DNA of 64,000 bases from Lysobacteraceae bacterium SCN 69-320 (GTDB lineage Bacteria > Pseudomonadota > Gammaproteobacteria > Xanthomonadales > Rhodanobacteraceae): positions 1 through 64,000 of the forward strand of contig MEFP01000010.1 of NCBI GenBank assembly GCA_001725155.1, given 5' to 3'. The position numbers were made by a program, and so were the translations under genes. The notes under the pieces are model-generated. The model ran no database searches. It saw only the letters and a list, made by a program, of their open reading frames with translations, and was not told where the DNA came from. Below, piece by piece: positions 9,801 to 17,082 of this stretch; the stretch's first letter is position 1; each line of letters begins with the position of its first letter.

Positions 9801-10651
9801 TGAACGAGGAGCTGGAGCTGCGCGTCGAACGGCGCACCTCGGACCTGCGCGCGGCCAATCTCGAACTGCGCCACGCGCTGGACCGGCTGACCCTGACCCA
9901 GCGCCAGCTGCTGGAGTCGGAAAAGCTCGCCTCGCTCGGCGGGCTCGTTGCCGGCATCGCGCACGAGATCAACACGCCGCTGGGTGTCGGCATCACCGCC
10001 GCCTCGCATCTGGCCGAAGAGGCCACGCGGCTGTCGCGGCTGCTGCACGAGAACCGCCTCGGCCGGCGCGACCTGGACCAGTTCCAGCGCACGGCCTGCG
10101 AAAGTGCCGAGATGATCCTGCGCAACCTGCGCCGCGCCGACCGGCTCGTGAAGAGTTTCAAGCAGGTCGCGGTGGACCAGTCCACCGAAGACCGCCGCGT
10201 CGTCGAACTCGGCGCCTGTCTCGCCGAGATCCTGACCACCCTGGGCCCGGCATTGAAGAAGACGCCGCACAAGGCCGAACTGGTCTGTGCGCAGCCCGTG
10301 GTCTGCGAGACCGCGCCGGGCGCGCTGTACCAGATCGTCGGCAACCTCGTCATGAACTCGCTGACCCACGGTTTCAGCGACGGCCGCCCGGGGCGCATCG
10401 TCATCTGCGTCGAGCGCGACGCGGACGGCATCGCGATCGGCTATCGCGACGACGGTGTGGGCATGGACGAGGCCACGCGCGCGCGCATCTTCGATCCGTT
10501 CTTCACGACGCGCCGCGGCCAGGGCGGCTCGGGCCTGGGCATGCACATCGTCTACAACCTCGTGAGCCAGTCCCTCGGCGGCACGATCCAGGTCGACAGC
10601 GCGCCGGGGCAGGGCATCAGCATCGTCCTTCGCCTCGCTGCGAGCGCCTGA
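6818..10651 (+). CDS. Two-component-propeller sensor histidine kinase
   Basis: 1277 residues. Signal peptide (VVALLATAGLL), then a large periplasmic sensor made of repeated propeller blades (FLWIGTQDGLNRFD, SVWLGTHEGLL, IWVGMQGGGV, to about residue 690). A Y_Y_Y domain follows (YAYRLDAHDAQWIE ... YTDLPAGDYRLHVRV), then one membrane helix near 826-846, a PAS-like domain (866-985), a coiled coil, HisKA with phospho-acceptor His1049 (IAHEINTPLG) and HATPase with DDGVGMDE, DPFFTTRRGQGGSGLGMHIV. There is no receiver or AraC output domain, so a separate response regulator is needed. The convergent DUF3369/HD-GYP regulator at 10715 is the obvious candidate. The HEINTPLG/HATPase type resembles kinases linked to such regulators. 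Confidence 0.93.
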   Translation: MRGRGRIRVDWRWPERARRFVVALLATAGLLTAPVLRADDAPGVDTVRFRTFSTEDGLSQATARAIAQDSNGFLWIGTQDGLNRFDGHGFKVYRHDRADRWSLAQNHVWAIQPERDGGLWIATQGGGLGRYDPDLDRFDNFLADPARSDALAANHVTALLLDRRERLWVASVAGRLQWFDREQRRFSDLPLGALPALRMVRAMLQARDGSVWLGTHEGLLHLSEDGAVRLPLPAELERLDVFALAQAADGSIWTGTADAGALQIGADGQVLQRLRHDISAAPGDSLPDDAVRGLLPDADGNVWMTGSNRGLMYYDAAQRHFSLYAHNERDYSIAGNRLWGLLRERSGLLVVGSWANGFSIHDPRTRAFTQVDAVAGDPRALPSRPVLAVHADADGTLWVGLIDGGGLVHFDLQRGVLRRYAHDPADPGSLSHNFVQSLTRGRDGSLWVATVGGGLNRLRPGSERFEHYRHDPADPGSLAADALVFVDEDSAGTVWVGTLDHGLDELCAGCDRFRHHVHDPADPASLAGDTVNGVLETRRGAFYLAYRSAGLGRLDRASGRTESLRARDGDARGLGSDSISALHEDRQGRIWVGMQGGGVALLDDEQAATPTFRVFGTHQGLAADAVGEIAEDRRGHIWVSTTVGISRIDPVSGQILNFGRRDGTLSRGYWARSMAQLPDGRVAFGGLDGMTVVDPAAVDPAPAQPPVVTSLLLNNVPVALRWRDAQSPLRRSLVRGGVVELAYDADNVTFEFVSPYFSGAESLHYAYRLDAHDAQWIEADHRRRYATYTDLPAGDYRLHVRVRRDGQDWLEQQGTVSIVVGAAPWASPLAFLLYAAAAGLAVLLLLRRMRQARRAREQVQERIQLSEERLKLALTGSGSELWDIDLASGRMVRENRMEHVAATADAAEQTLAGFRPFVHPDDLAAFEAALAAHLRGDSSVFEASYRTPDRTADWVWLLTRGRIVDRDAAGRALRMSGITQDITALKRAEEALRALNEELELRVERRTSDLRAANLELRHALDRLTLTQRQLLESEKLASLGGLVAGIAHEINTPLGVGITAASHLAEEATRLSRLLHENRLGRRDLDQFQRTACESAEMILRNLRRADRLVKSFKQVAVDQSTEDRRVVELGACLAEILTTLGPALKKTPHKAELVCAQPVVCETAPGALYQIVGNLVMNSLTHGFSDGRPGRIVICVERDADGIAIGYRDDGVGMDEATRARIFDPFFTTRRGQGGSGLGMHIVYNLVSQSLGGTIQVDSAPGQGISIVLRLAASA

Positions 10652-10714
10652 ATCGGGCGTGCTCGCCCATGCCTGCCGGTCGCCGCCGCGGTGCCGTGCA
10701 GGACGGCCGGGGCT

Positions 10715-12241
10715 TCAGTCGGGCAGGTCGCGGCGCAATGCGACGACGCTTTCCCAGCTCGCGAACAGCAGGTCGGTCAGCGCCGGATCGAACTGGCTGC
10801 CGCGGCGTCCGGTGATGAACGCGCGGATCTCCGCCTCGGGCCAGGCGTCCTTGTAGCAGCGCTTGCTGCCGAGCGCGTCGAACACGTCGGCCAGCGCGGT
10901 GATGCGGCCGGCGATCGGGATGTCCGCGCCGCGCAGACCGCGCGGATAGCCGCTGCCGTCCCAATGCTCGTGATGGCTCAGCGCGATGTCGGCGGCGAGG
11001 CGGAACACCGGCCGGCGCGAACCGCCGAGCAGGCGTGCGCCGAGTTCCGCGTGCGTGCGCATGACGACGGCTTCCTCGGGTGTGTGCGGGCCGGGCTTGT
11101 TGAGGATCGCGTCGGGAATGCCGATCTTGCCGATGTCGTGCAGCGGCGCCGCATGCCGCAGCAGCTCGCAGGTGGCTTCGTCCAGGCCGTACAGGCGGCC
11201 GAGCAGCGCCGCGAGCAGGCCGACGCGGCGCACGTGGTTGGCGGTCTCCTGCGAGCGCGACTCGGCTGCGCCGGCCAGCAGGTAGATCATGTCGAGCTGG
11301 GTGTCGACGAGCTGGTTGTTCAGATGCCGGTTCTCGAATGCGATCGCGACATTGCTGCAGAACACCTGCAGCAGGCGCTGGCCGAGTTCGTCCGGCGCCT
11401 GCGCCTGGCCCACGCAGATCAGCGCCTCGGCCGCATCGCTGTCGGCGAAGTACAGCACGTAGTGATCGTCGGCATGGACGTGGCGGCGCTGCAGATAGGC
11501 CGCACGCAGCGACGCCACGATCGGCGGCGGCAGGACTTCGTCGGCATTGCCGTCGAGATAGCGGGCATAGTCGCCGCTGGCTGCGGCGACCTGGAAATGT
11601 TCCGGCAGATGCTCCTGCGGCCGGCTGACGCGGCAGCAGAGAGCGCCGGCCTGCAGGCCGGCCAGCTCGCCGAGCTGGGTCAGTACGGTCGAGGCGAACT
11701 GCGGCGGCGGCTGGTGGGCGAATACCTGGCCGGACGCGTGGATGACCTGTTCCAGTCCGCGCCGGCTCGCCTCGATCGTGCGCATGTCGCGGTAGGCGCG
11801 CAGCGCCGCGTACAGGGTCGTGGCGAGCTTCTGCGCGGTCAGCTCGGTCTTTTCCTTGTAATCGTTGATGTCGTAGGCGGCGATGACTTCGTGCTCGGGC
11901 GCCTGGCCCGGCTGGCCCGTGCGCAGCACGATGCGCACGAACTGGTTGCCGAGGCGCTCGCGGATCGCGCGGACCAGATCCAGGCCGGCCTGTTCCGATT
12001 CCATGACCACGTCGAGCAGCACGACGGCTGCGTCGCCGTGGCGGCCGAGCAACTGCTCGGCCTCGCGGCTCGAATAGGCGCTGATCAGGTCGAGCGGGCG
12101 CTCGGCGAAACGGAAGTTGCCGAGTACGAGACGGGTGACGCTATGCACCTCGGGTTCGTCGTCGACGATCAGTACCTTCCAGGGCGGCAACGCCCGCACA
12201 GGTTCGTCGGCGAACTCGATGACGTCGTCCAGCAGACCCAT
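10715..12241 (-). CDS. Response regulator: receiver, DUF3369, HD-GYP phosphodiesterase
   Basis: 508 residues starting MGLLDDVIEF, with GGGAGGGG upstream. The receiver domain has the acidic pair Asp27/Asp28 and phospho-acceptor Asp77 (LLDVVM). The central part matches the DUF3369 sensor-like region found between REC and HD in gammaproteobacterial regulators. The C-terminus is an HD-GYP domain: HDIGKIGIPDAILNKPG near residue 368, HHEHWDGSGYPRGLRG near 422, and LADVFDAL. With all metal ligands and the GYP triplet present it should hydrolyse cyclic di-GMP. Output is thus by second-messenger turnover, not DNA binding. It converges on the sensor kinase, 63 bases apart. Confidence 0.92.
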   Translation of the reverse strand: MGLLDDVIEFADEPVRALPPWKVLIVDDEPEVHSVTRLVLGNFRFAERPLDLISAYSSREAEQLLGRHGDAAVVLLDVVMESEQAGLDLVRAIRERLGNQFVRIVLRTGQPGQAPEHEVIAAYDINDYKEKTELTAQKLATTLYAALRAYRDMRTIEASRRGLEQVIHASGQVFAHQPPPQFASTVLTQLGELAGLQAGALCCRVSRPQEHLPEHFQVAAASGDYARYLDGNADEVLPPPIVASLRAAYLQRRHVHADDHYVLYFADSDAAEALICVGQAQAPDELGQRLLQVFCSNVAIAFENRHLNNQLVDTQLDMIYLLAGAAESRSQETANHVRRVGLLAALLGRLYGLDEATCELLRHAAPLHDIGKIGIPDAILNKPGPHTPEEAVVMRTHAELGARLLGGSRRPVFRLAADIALSHHEHWDGSGYPRGLRGADIPIAGRITALADVFDALGSKRCYKDAWPEAEIRAFITGRRGSQFDPALTDLLFASWESVVALRRDLPD

Positions 12242-12310
12242 GCGGCCCCTCCCGCAGTGAGTACCGCGGCAGTCTACCCCAGTTGTCGGGGAGGCGTGGG
12301 TGAGATTCCG

Positions 12311-12340
12311 AAACCCGGCGCCGGCAGCCCGGCGCCGGTT
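12311..12340 (-). terminator. Hairpin after the isovaleryl-CoA dehydrogenase gene
   Basis: Two copies of CGGCGCCGG separated by a short spacer form a long GC stem flanked by AACC/GGTT. On the minus strand it ends in TTT. It lies 8 bases beyond the stop codon of the acyl-CoA dehydrogenase gene. Confidence 0.55.
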
Positions 12341-12348
12341 GCCGCGTC

Positions 12349-13506
12349 TCAGGACTTGCCGTGGAACAGCTCGCGGCCGATCAGCATGCGGCGGATCTCG
12401 TTGGTGCCGGCGCCGATTTCGTACAGCTTCGCGTCGCGCAGCAGGCGGCCGGTCGCGAACTCGTTGATGTAGCCGTTGCCGCCGAGCGCCTGGATCGCTT
12501 CGAGCGTCACGCGCACGGCGTTCTGCGAGGCATTGAGCAGGCAGGAGGCCGGGTCGATGCGCGACTTCGTGCCGCGGTCGAAATCCTGCGCGACCATGTA
12601 GGCGAACGCGCGCGAGGACTGCAGCGCCGTATACATGTCGGCGATCTTGGCCTGCATGATGCCGAACGTGCCGATCGGCGCGTTGAACTGCTTGCGTTCG
12701 CGCACGTAGGGCAGCGTGATGTCGAGTGCGGCCTGCATCAGGCCGATCGGCCCGCCGGACAGGACCAGGCGCTCGGTGTCCAGGCCGCTCATGAGCACGC
12801 GCACGCCCTCGTTGACCTGGCCGACGACGTTCCCGGCCGGAATCTCGCAATCCTCGAACACGAGCTCGCAGGTGTTGGAGCCGCGCATGCCGAGCTTGTC
12901 GAGCTTCTGCGCCGTGGAGAAGCCCTTCATGCCCTTCTCGACGACGAACGCGGTCATGCAGCGCGAGCCGGCCGGACGCGGCGCCGTGCGCATGTAGACC
13001 AGCAGCACGTCGGCGTCGGGGCCGTTGGTGATCCACATCTTGGAGCCGTTGGCGATCCAGCGGTCGCCCTTGAGCTCGGCGCGGCAGGTCATCGAGCCGA
13101 CCACGTCGGAGCCGGCGCCGGGCTCGCTCATGGCCAGTGCGCCGACGAGATCGCCGCTGCACAGGCCGGGAATGTATTTCTTTCTTTGTTCCTCTGTTCC
13201 GTTGTGGAACAGGTTCTGCACGCAGAGGTTGGAGTGGGCGCCGTAGGACAGGCCGACCGAGCCCGACGCGCGCGAGATTTCCTCCATCGCGACGAGGTGG
13301 GCCAGATAGCCGAGCTCCGAGCCGCCGTATTCGCCCGGCACCGTCACGCCGAGCAGGCCCATGTCGCCGAGTTTCTTCCACAGGTCGGCCGGGAACTGGT
13401 TCTCCCGGTCGATCAGGTCCGCGCGCGGGGCGATTTCCTTGTCGGCGAACTGGCGTACCGATTCGCGCAGGAGATCGAGATCTTCACCGAGGGGGAACGG
13501 TCTCAT
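12349..13506 (-). CDS. liuA: Isovaleryl-CoA dehydrogenase
   Basis: 385 residues. An FAD-dependent acyl-CoA dehydrogenase that oxidises isovaleryl-CoA to 3-methylcrotonyl-CoA in leucine degradation. Family marks are [33 protein letters not shown] (FAD/substrate contact), [29 protein letters not shown], and [18 protein letters not shown]. The Glu in DTERL aligns with the catalytic base of isovaleryl-CoA dehydrogenases, which sits in a different place in other family members. The C-terminal [20 protein letters not shown] / [12 protein letters not shown] is also diagnostic. Its product would feed MccB (2724-4331). It appears to be expressed alone. Confidence 0.93.
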   Translation of the reverse strand: MRPFPLGEDLDLLRESVRQFADKEIAPRADLIDRENQFPADLWKKLGDMGLLGVTVPGEYGGSELGYLAHLVAMEEISRASGSVGLSYGAHSNLCVQNLFHNGTEEQRKKYIPGLCSGDLVGALAMSEPGAGSDVVGSMTCRAELKGDRWIANGSKMWITNGPDADVLLVYMRTAPRPAGSRCMTAFVVEKGMKGFSTAQKLDKLGMRGSNTCELVFEDCEIPAGNVVGQVNEGVRVLMSGLDTERLVLSGGPIGLMQAALDITLPYVRERKQFNAPIGTFGIMQAKIADMYTALQSSRAFAYMVAQDFDRGTKSRIDPASCLLNASQNAVRVTLEAIQALGGNGYINEFATGRLLRDAKLYEIGAGTNEIRRMLIGRELFHGKS

Positions 13507-13610
13507 GCGCAGTCACCGGCAGGCTGTAGGGGGATGCAATTCTAGCGGTGCGCGGCAGCGGCCGGCTATGGCGCTGCGCGAACGACGGACGCGCGGGGCA
13601 CTGCGCGGCG

Positions 13611-14486
13611 TCAGCGCCGCTGCCCGGCGCCGCGCAGTGCCCGGCGGCGGCGCAGCAGCACGACGACGACGACAGCCGGTGCGACGACGGCGAACAGTAC
13701 GGCGAGCACCAGCAGGGGGCGCTGCGCGGCCGGGGCGACGCCGAACAGGGACTGCACTTCCTGGCGGAAATCGTCCGGATTGGCCGCGTGCGCCGCATCC
13801 ACCCAGGTGTCCAGCGTATGCCGGGCCCAGGCGCGCGCGGGCGGCTCGTCCTCGGAGTAGACGCTGAAGGTCATGAAACGGTTGTCGATCATCGCGAAGG
13901 ACGACGCCGTGAAGACGCGTATCGGATGGGGCTGGCCGTTCACGTCGACGGCAGCCGTCGCCGTGAAAAACAGCCCCCATTTTTCACGCCGGTAGACGCC
14001 GTGATAGCCGATGTCGCTGATGCTCGTCGTGATCTCGGTGCCGTAGATCTCCTTCATCACGGCGTCGCCCTTCGCGCTCTGCTTGCGCGTCTCGTCGGCG
14101 ACCTTGGGCATGCTCTGCTCGAGCGCGCGCTCCATGAGGTCGAGATTGGCCCGAAATCCGATGGCCGAAAGCGGCTTGGTTTCGCTGGCGCGCTGCACGC
14201 CGAGCTGGGCATAGCGCAGCAGCTCGCCGTTGCCGCCGGCGACGAAGACCGCATGATCGTCCGGCGTCACGTAGACGTCGATGACGCGGCCCTCTGCCGG
14301 CGCATAACCTTCGAAGCTCTGCAGCAGCTGCGGCAGGCTGCCGGAAATGCGTGTCAGGGTCGGCGGCGCCGGCAGCTGCAGGGTCCGTCCGCCGACCACG
14401 TAGGGTTCGGCAGCTGCGCCTGAGGCGGCGAACGCCGTCGCCAGCGCGATCGCCGCGCGGAGCATCGGGCTGCGGGAAATGCGCAT
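13611..14486 (-). CDS. Secreted protein with C-terminal membrane anchor, unknown function
   Basis: 291 residues. The start MRISRSPML follows AGGAG at good spacing. There is an N-terminal signal peptide (IALATAFAASGAAAEP), a roughly 200-residue extracytoplasmic domain, and a C-terminal hydrophobic helix (LLVLAVLFAVVAPAVVVVVLL) followed by RRRRALRGAGQRR. This topology suggests a periplasmic domain anchored at the inner membrane with a basic cytoplasmic tail. No family was recognised; features such as EPYVVGGRTLQLP and VFTASSFAMIDNRFMTFSVYS are unassigned. It lies downstream of and on the same strand as leucine dehydrogenase, separated by a hairpin, so independent expression is likely. Confidence 0.75.
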   Translation of the reverse strand: MRISRSPMLRAAIALATAFAASGAAAEPYVVGGRTLQLPAPPTLTRISGSLPQLLQSFEGYAPAEGRVIDVYVTPDDHAVFVAGGNGELLRYAQLGVQRASETKPLSAIGFRANLDLMERALEQSMPKVADETRKQSAKGDAVMKEIYGTEITTSISDIGYHGVYRREKWGLFFTATAAVDVNGQPHPIRVFTASSFAMIDNRFMTFSVYSEDEPPARAWARHTLDTWVDAAHAANPDDFRQEVQSLFGVAPAAQRPLLVLAVLFAVVAPAVVVVVLLRRRRALRGAGQRR

Positions 14487-14523
14487 CGGTGCTGCTCCTG
14501 AAAGCGGGTACACCGGATGCGAC

Positions 14524-14553
14524 GGCGCACGGATCCCGCGGAATCCGTGCGCC
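14524..14553 (-). terminator. Hairpin after the leucine dehydrogenase gene
   Basis: A perfect 11-bp stem (GGCGCACGGAT/ATCCGTGCGCC) with an 8-nt loop, 11 bases past the stop codon. It has no T-tract, as is common for this window's GC-rich hairpins. Confidence 0.55.
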
Positions 14554-14564
14554 GCGCGGTTCGC

Positions 14565-15668
14565 TTACTGACCGCGCATGCGGCCGAGGAAGCGCGTCTG
14601 CTGGTTGCCCATGTGCGGCAGCTTGATCTTGCCGATCGCGCTGATGCGCTCTTCGGCCATGCGGTCGGCGGCGCGGTAGGTCGGAATGCCGTCGCGCTTG
14701 GCGATCTGGAAGATCTTGCCGAGGTTGTAGTAGATCGTGCGCATCATGCGCATGGCGCGTTCGCGGTTGTAGCCGTCGATTTCCAGCGACACGTTCATGA
14801 GGCCGCCGGCGTTCACGGCGTAGTCCGGTGCGTACAGGATGCCGCGCTTCTCGACTTCGTCGCCGATCGCGTCGGTCGCGAGCTGGTTGTTCGCGGCGCC
14901 GCAGATCACCTTGCACTGCAGGCGCGGCAAGGTCTTCTCGTTGACCGTGCCACCGAGCGCGCAGGGCGAGTAGATGTCGGCCGGCACGTCGTAGATCTCG
15001 TCGAGCGCGACGGCTTCGCAGCCGAATTCGTCGACGCAGCGCTTGACCGCTTCCTGGTTGATGTCGGTGACCCACACCTTGGCGCCCTGCTCGCGCAGCA
15101 GCTTGACGAATTCCATGCCGACATGGCCGACGCCCTGCACCGCGTAGCTGTACTTGCCGACGTCCTCGTTGCCGAACTTCGCGTTCAGCGCGGCCATCAG
15201 GCCCTGCAGGGTGCCGAAGGCCGTGAACGGCGACGGATCGCCGGAGCCGCCGTGCACCTGGTGCACGCCGGTCACGAACTCGGTTTCCTTGAGCACGTAT
15301 TCCATGTCGTTGACGTCGATGCCGACGTCTTCGGCCGTGATGTAGCGGCCGTTCAGCGAATTGATGAAGCGGCCGAAGGCGCGGAACAGCGCCTCGCTCT
15401 TGTCCTTGGACGGGTCGCCGATGATGACCGCCTTGCCGCCGCCGAGGTTGATGCCCGACACCGCGGCCTTGTAGGTCATGCCGCGCGACAGGCGCAGCAC
15501 GTCGTTCAGCGCTTCCTGCTCGGTCTTGTAGGCCCACATGCGCGTACCGCCGAGCGCCGGACCGAGCACCGTGTTGTGGATCGCGATGATGGCCTTCAGG
15601 CCGGCGTCCTTGTTGTGGCAGAAAACGACCTGCTCGTGGCCCGTCTGAGCGAGGGTTTCGAAGATCAT
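14565..15668 (-). CDS. ldh: Leucine (branched-chain amino acid) dehydrogenase
   Basis: 367 residues, an NAD-dependent Glu/Leu/Phe/Val dehydrogenase of the leucine dehydrogenase type. It oxidatively deaminates leucine, valine and isoleucine to their 2-oxo acids. Visible are GPALGGTRMW, substrate-binding Lys67 (GMTYKAAVSG), catalytic Lys79 (INLGGGKAVI), GDPSPFTAFG, the Rossmann loop VQGVGHVGMEFVK and the CGAANNQLA active-site segment. Members without the long N-terminal extension of glutamate dehydrogenase have this length. It feeds the leucine and valine branches represented nearby by isovaleryl-CoA dehydrogenase, MccB and IcmF. Phenylalanine dehydrogenase is a less likely reading. Confidence 0.9.
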   Translation of the reverse strand: MIFETLAQTGHEQVVFCHNKDAGLKAIIAIHNTVLGPALGGTRMWAYKTEQEALNDVLRLSRGMTYKAAVSGINLGGGKAVIIGDPSKDKSEALFRAFGRFINSLNGRYITAEDVGIDVNDMEYVLKETEFVTGVHQVHGGSGDPSPFTAFGTLQGLMAALNAKFGNEDVGKYSYAVQGVGHVGMEFVKLLREQGAKVWVTDINQEAVKRCVDEFGCEAVALDEIYDVPADIYSPCALGGTVNEKTLPRLQCKVICGAANNQLATDAIGDEVEKRGILYAPDYAVNAGGLMNVSLEIDGYNRERAMRMMRTIYYNLGKIFQIAKRDGIPTYRAADRMAEERISAIGKIKLPHMGNQQTRFLGRMRGQ

Positions 15669-16192
15669 CGACGTACTACTCCGGCTGGAGACGCGGAATC
15701 CGCGCGGTGCAAAGCGCCTGCATGAGTTCGCTTTTCCGTCAGAATTTCGCGCTAAGTGACTGAGTGGGAAAGCATATGCGCCAACGCCCGCATAAGGGGG
15801 CGGGCGTTGGCGGCGCGTAGTGTAGCCCCGTGCGCCGGTGGGTGGAACGCTCTAGCCGAAAGCGCGGCCGAATGCCGCGCCGCGCAACGTCGCGCTGCAG
15901 CGCCGCAAAAAGCCGCACGCGACGCAGAACCCGGGAACGCGTCCGGACACCCGCCGCGGCATTTCATGTTGCCCGGCGCGTTCGCCGCTCAAGCACCGAG
16001 CCGGACGCGCGGGAGCAACAAATGAACGAACAACGGCGAGGCGAACATCGCTTGTCGGCGTATCCGCCTTCGCTGGCGGCGACCGCTCGCATCGGGAGCC
16101 TCACCGATCGTGCAGCGCCGGGCGGGGAAATCAGACAGAACACCGGAAGATCGACCGCGTGAACGCCGCTCCGGACACCACTCTTTGACGGA
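15669..16192. other. Intergenic region upstream of the leucine dehydrogenase gene
   Basis: About 520 bases with no gene supported on either strand. It holds an 11-bp hairpin with an 8-nt loop at 15781-15810 (CCAACGCCCGC/GCGGGCGTTGG), 113 bases upstream of the leucine dehydrogenase start. That hairpin could be a leader or operator structure, or the end of an older transcript. The rest is Arg/Ala-rich in translation and unassigned. Confidence 0.5.
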
Positions 16193-16242
16193 GGCCCCTT
16201 GAGTCAAGGGGCCGGCCGAACACTCGCATTGCGAGTGTTCGG
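16193..16242. terminator. Twin perfect hairpins downstream of the 16305 gene
   Basis: Two adjacent perfect inverted repeats: GGCCCCTTGA/TCAAGGGGCC at 16193-16213 and a 13-bp stem CCGAACACTCGCA/TGCGAGTGTTCGG with a single-base centre at 16216-16242. They lie 60 bases past the stop of the minus-strand gene. The near-zero loops suggest an operator or cruciform as an alternative to a terminator. Confidence 0.5.
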
Positions 16243-16304
16243 CGGGGTTGTGGAAGCAAGCTGCAGGGCGCAGGAGCGTCGCTGCGAACGCTTTCCTCGC
16301 ACCC

Positions 16305-16910
16305 TCAGGGAATGAAGATCTTGCCGGCCTTGGGCTTCTCCGGCACCGCCGCCGGCTTCGTGCCCGGATCGTCGAGCGTACGCAGGCTCACGTCGTCGGC
16401 CCAGACGGTGCCTTCGTCCAGCAGCAGCATGCCGATGACGACGTTCTGCACGTCGGTCGGCACGGTCAGGGTCAGGCTTACCGTTTTCCACTTGTCCACG
16501 GTGCCGACGATCGGTTCTCCGCGGATCTGTTCGAGCACGTCGCCGGTGTTGCTGGTCAGGTTCACGTACGGGCAGAAGCCGCCGGGGCCGACGTCGCGCG
16601 TGCGGACCTGGAAGCGGTATTCGATCTTCCTGCCGGCCATCGGCGCGGCCGGCAGCGACTGGTCCAGCGCGCCGTAGTGCTGCTCCTTGAGTCGGGTCAG
16701 GCGGAAACTGCGCTTGCCCTTGGCGAAGATGTCGCCGACCGTCGTGAACTCGTAGGCGTCCTCGCCCGAATGCTGCAATGCGCGCCAGCCGCTGACCACG
16801 TCGTGCACCGTGGCGGGCTCCTCGAAGCTCGGGTTCTGCAGCTTGATGTCCTTGGCCTGGGCGGCGCCGGCGGCGGCGAGGCCGAGCAGCAGGACGGTGC
16901 GGTGGATCAT
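16305..16910 (-). CDS. Secreted carbohydrate-binding-like protein, unknown function
   Basis: 201 residues. The start [10 protein letters not shown] was chosen because a signal peptide ([14 protein letters not shown]) follows and GGAG lies 7-8 bases upstream; longer in-frame starts are Arg-rich. The mature part begins [14 protein letters not shown] and carries [17 protein letters not shown] ... [11 protein letters not shown] ... [20 protein letters not shown] ... [13 protein letters not shown]. This is the jelly-roll layout of CBM4/9/22-like modules (NxSFE start, terminal WxDDV strand). No catalytic domain is attached. The last ten residues, [10 protein letters not shown], show no sorting tail. 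It is divergent from IcmF. Confidence 0.75.
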   Translation of the reverse strand: MIHRTVLLLGLAAAGAAQAKDIKLQNPSFEEPATVHDVVSGWRALQHSGEDAYEFTTVGDIFAKGKRSFRLTRLKEQHYGALDQSLPAAPMAGRKIEYRFQVRTRDVGPGGFCPYVNLTSNTGDVLEQIRGEPIVGTVDKWKTVSLTLTVPTDVQNVVIGMLLLDEGTVWADDVSLRTLDDPGTKPAAVPEKPKAGKIFIP

Positions 16911-17082
16911 CAGGGACTCCGGAAGCATGGTGCGGAGCCGCATCATAGTCGCTGCGGCCGGTTGCTGCCGAGTCGCGCGGCGCCGCGCCGACGGGGCCAA
17001 TTCGTCCGGACAACCCGGCGATCGGCGCGCTGCGGCCACGGGCTACAATGATGGCCTGACGCCACCTCCGCCCGGATCGACG

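Noticed and set aside
5411-10546. A 1711-codon open frame on the minus strand running from the thiolase through the whole sensor-kinase region
   Set aside because: Only the last 392 codons are a recognisable thiolase. The rest is antisense to the sensor kinase, with repetitive Arg/Ala/Gln/His-rich text typical of stop-poor GC-rich antisense frames.
15756-16162. Small plus-strand frames upstream of the 16305 gene
   Set aside because: Arg/Ala/Pro-rich text without a usable ribosome site or any recognisable fold.
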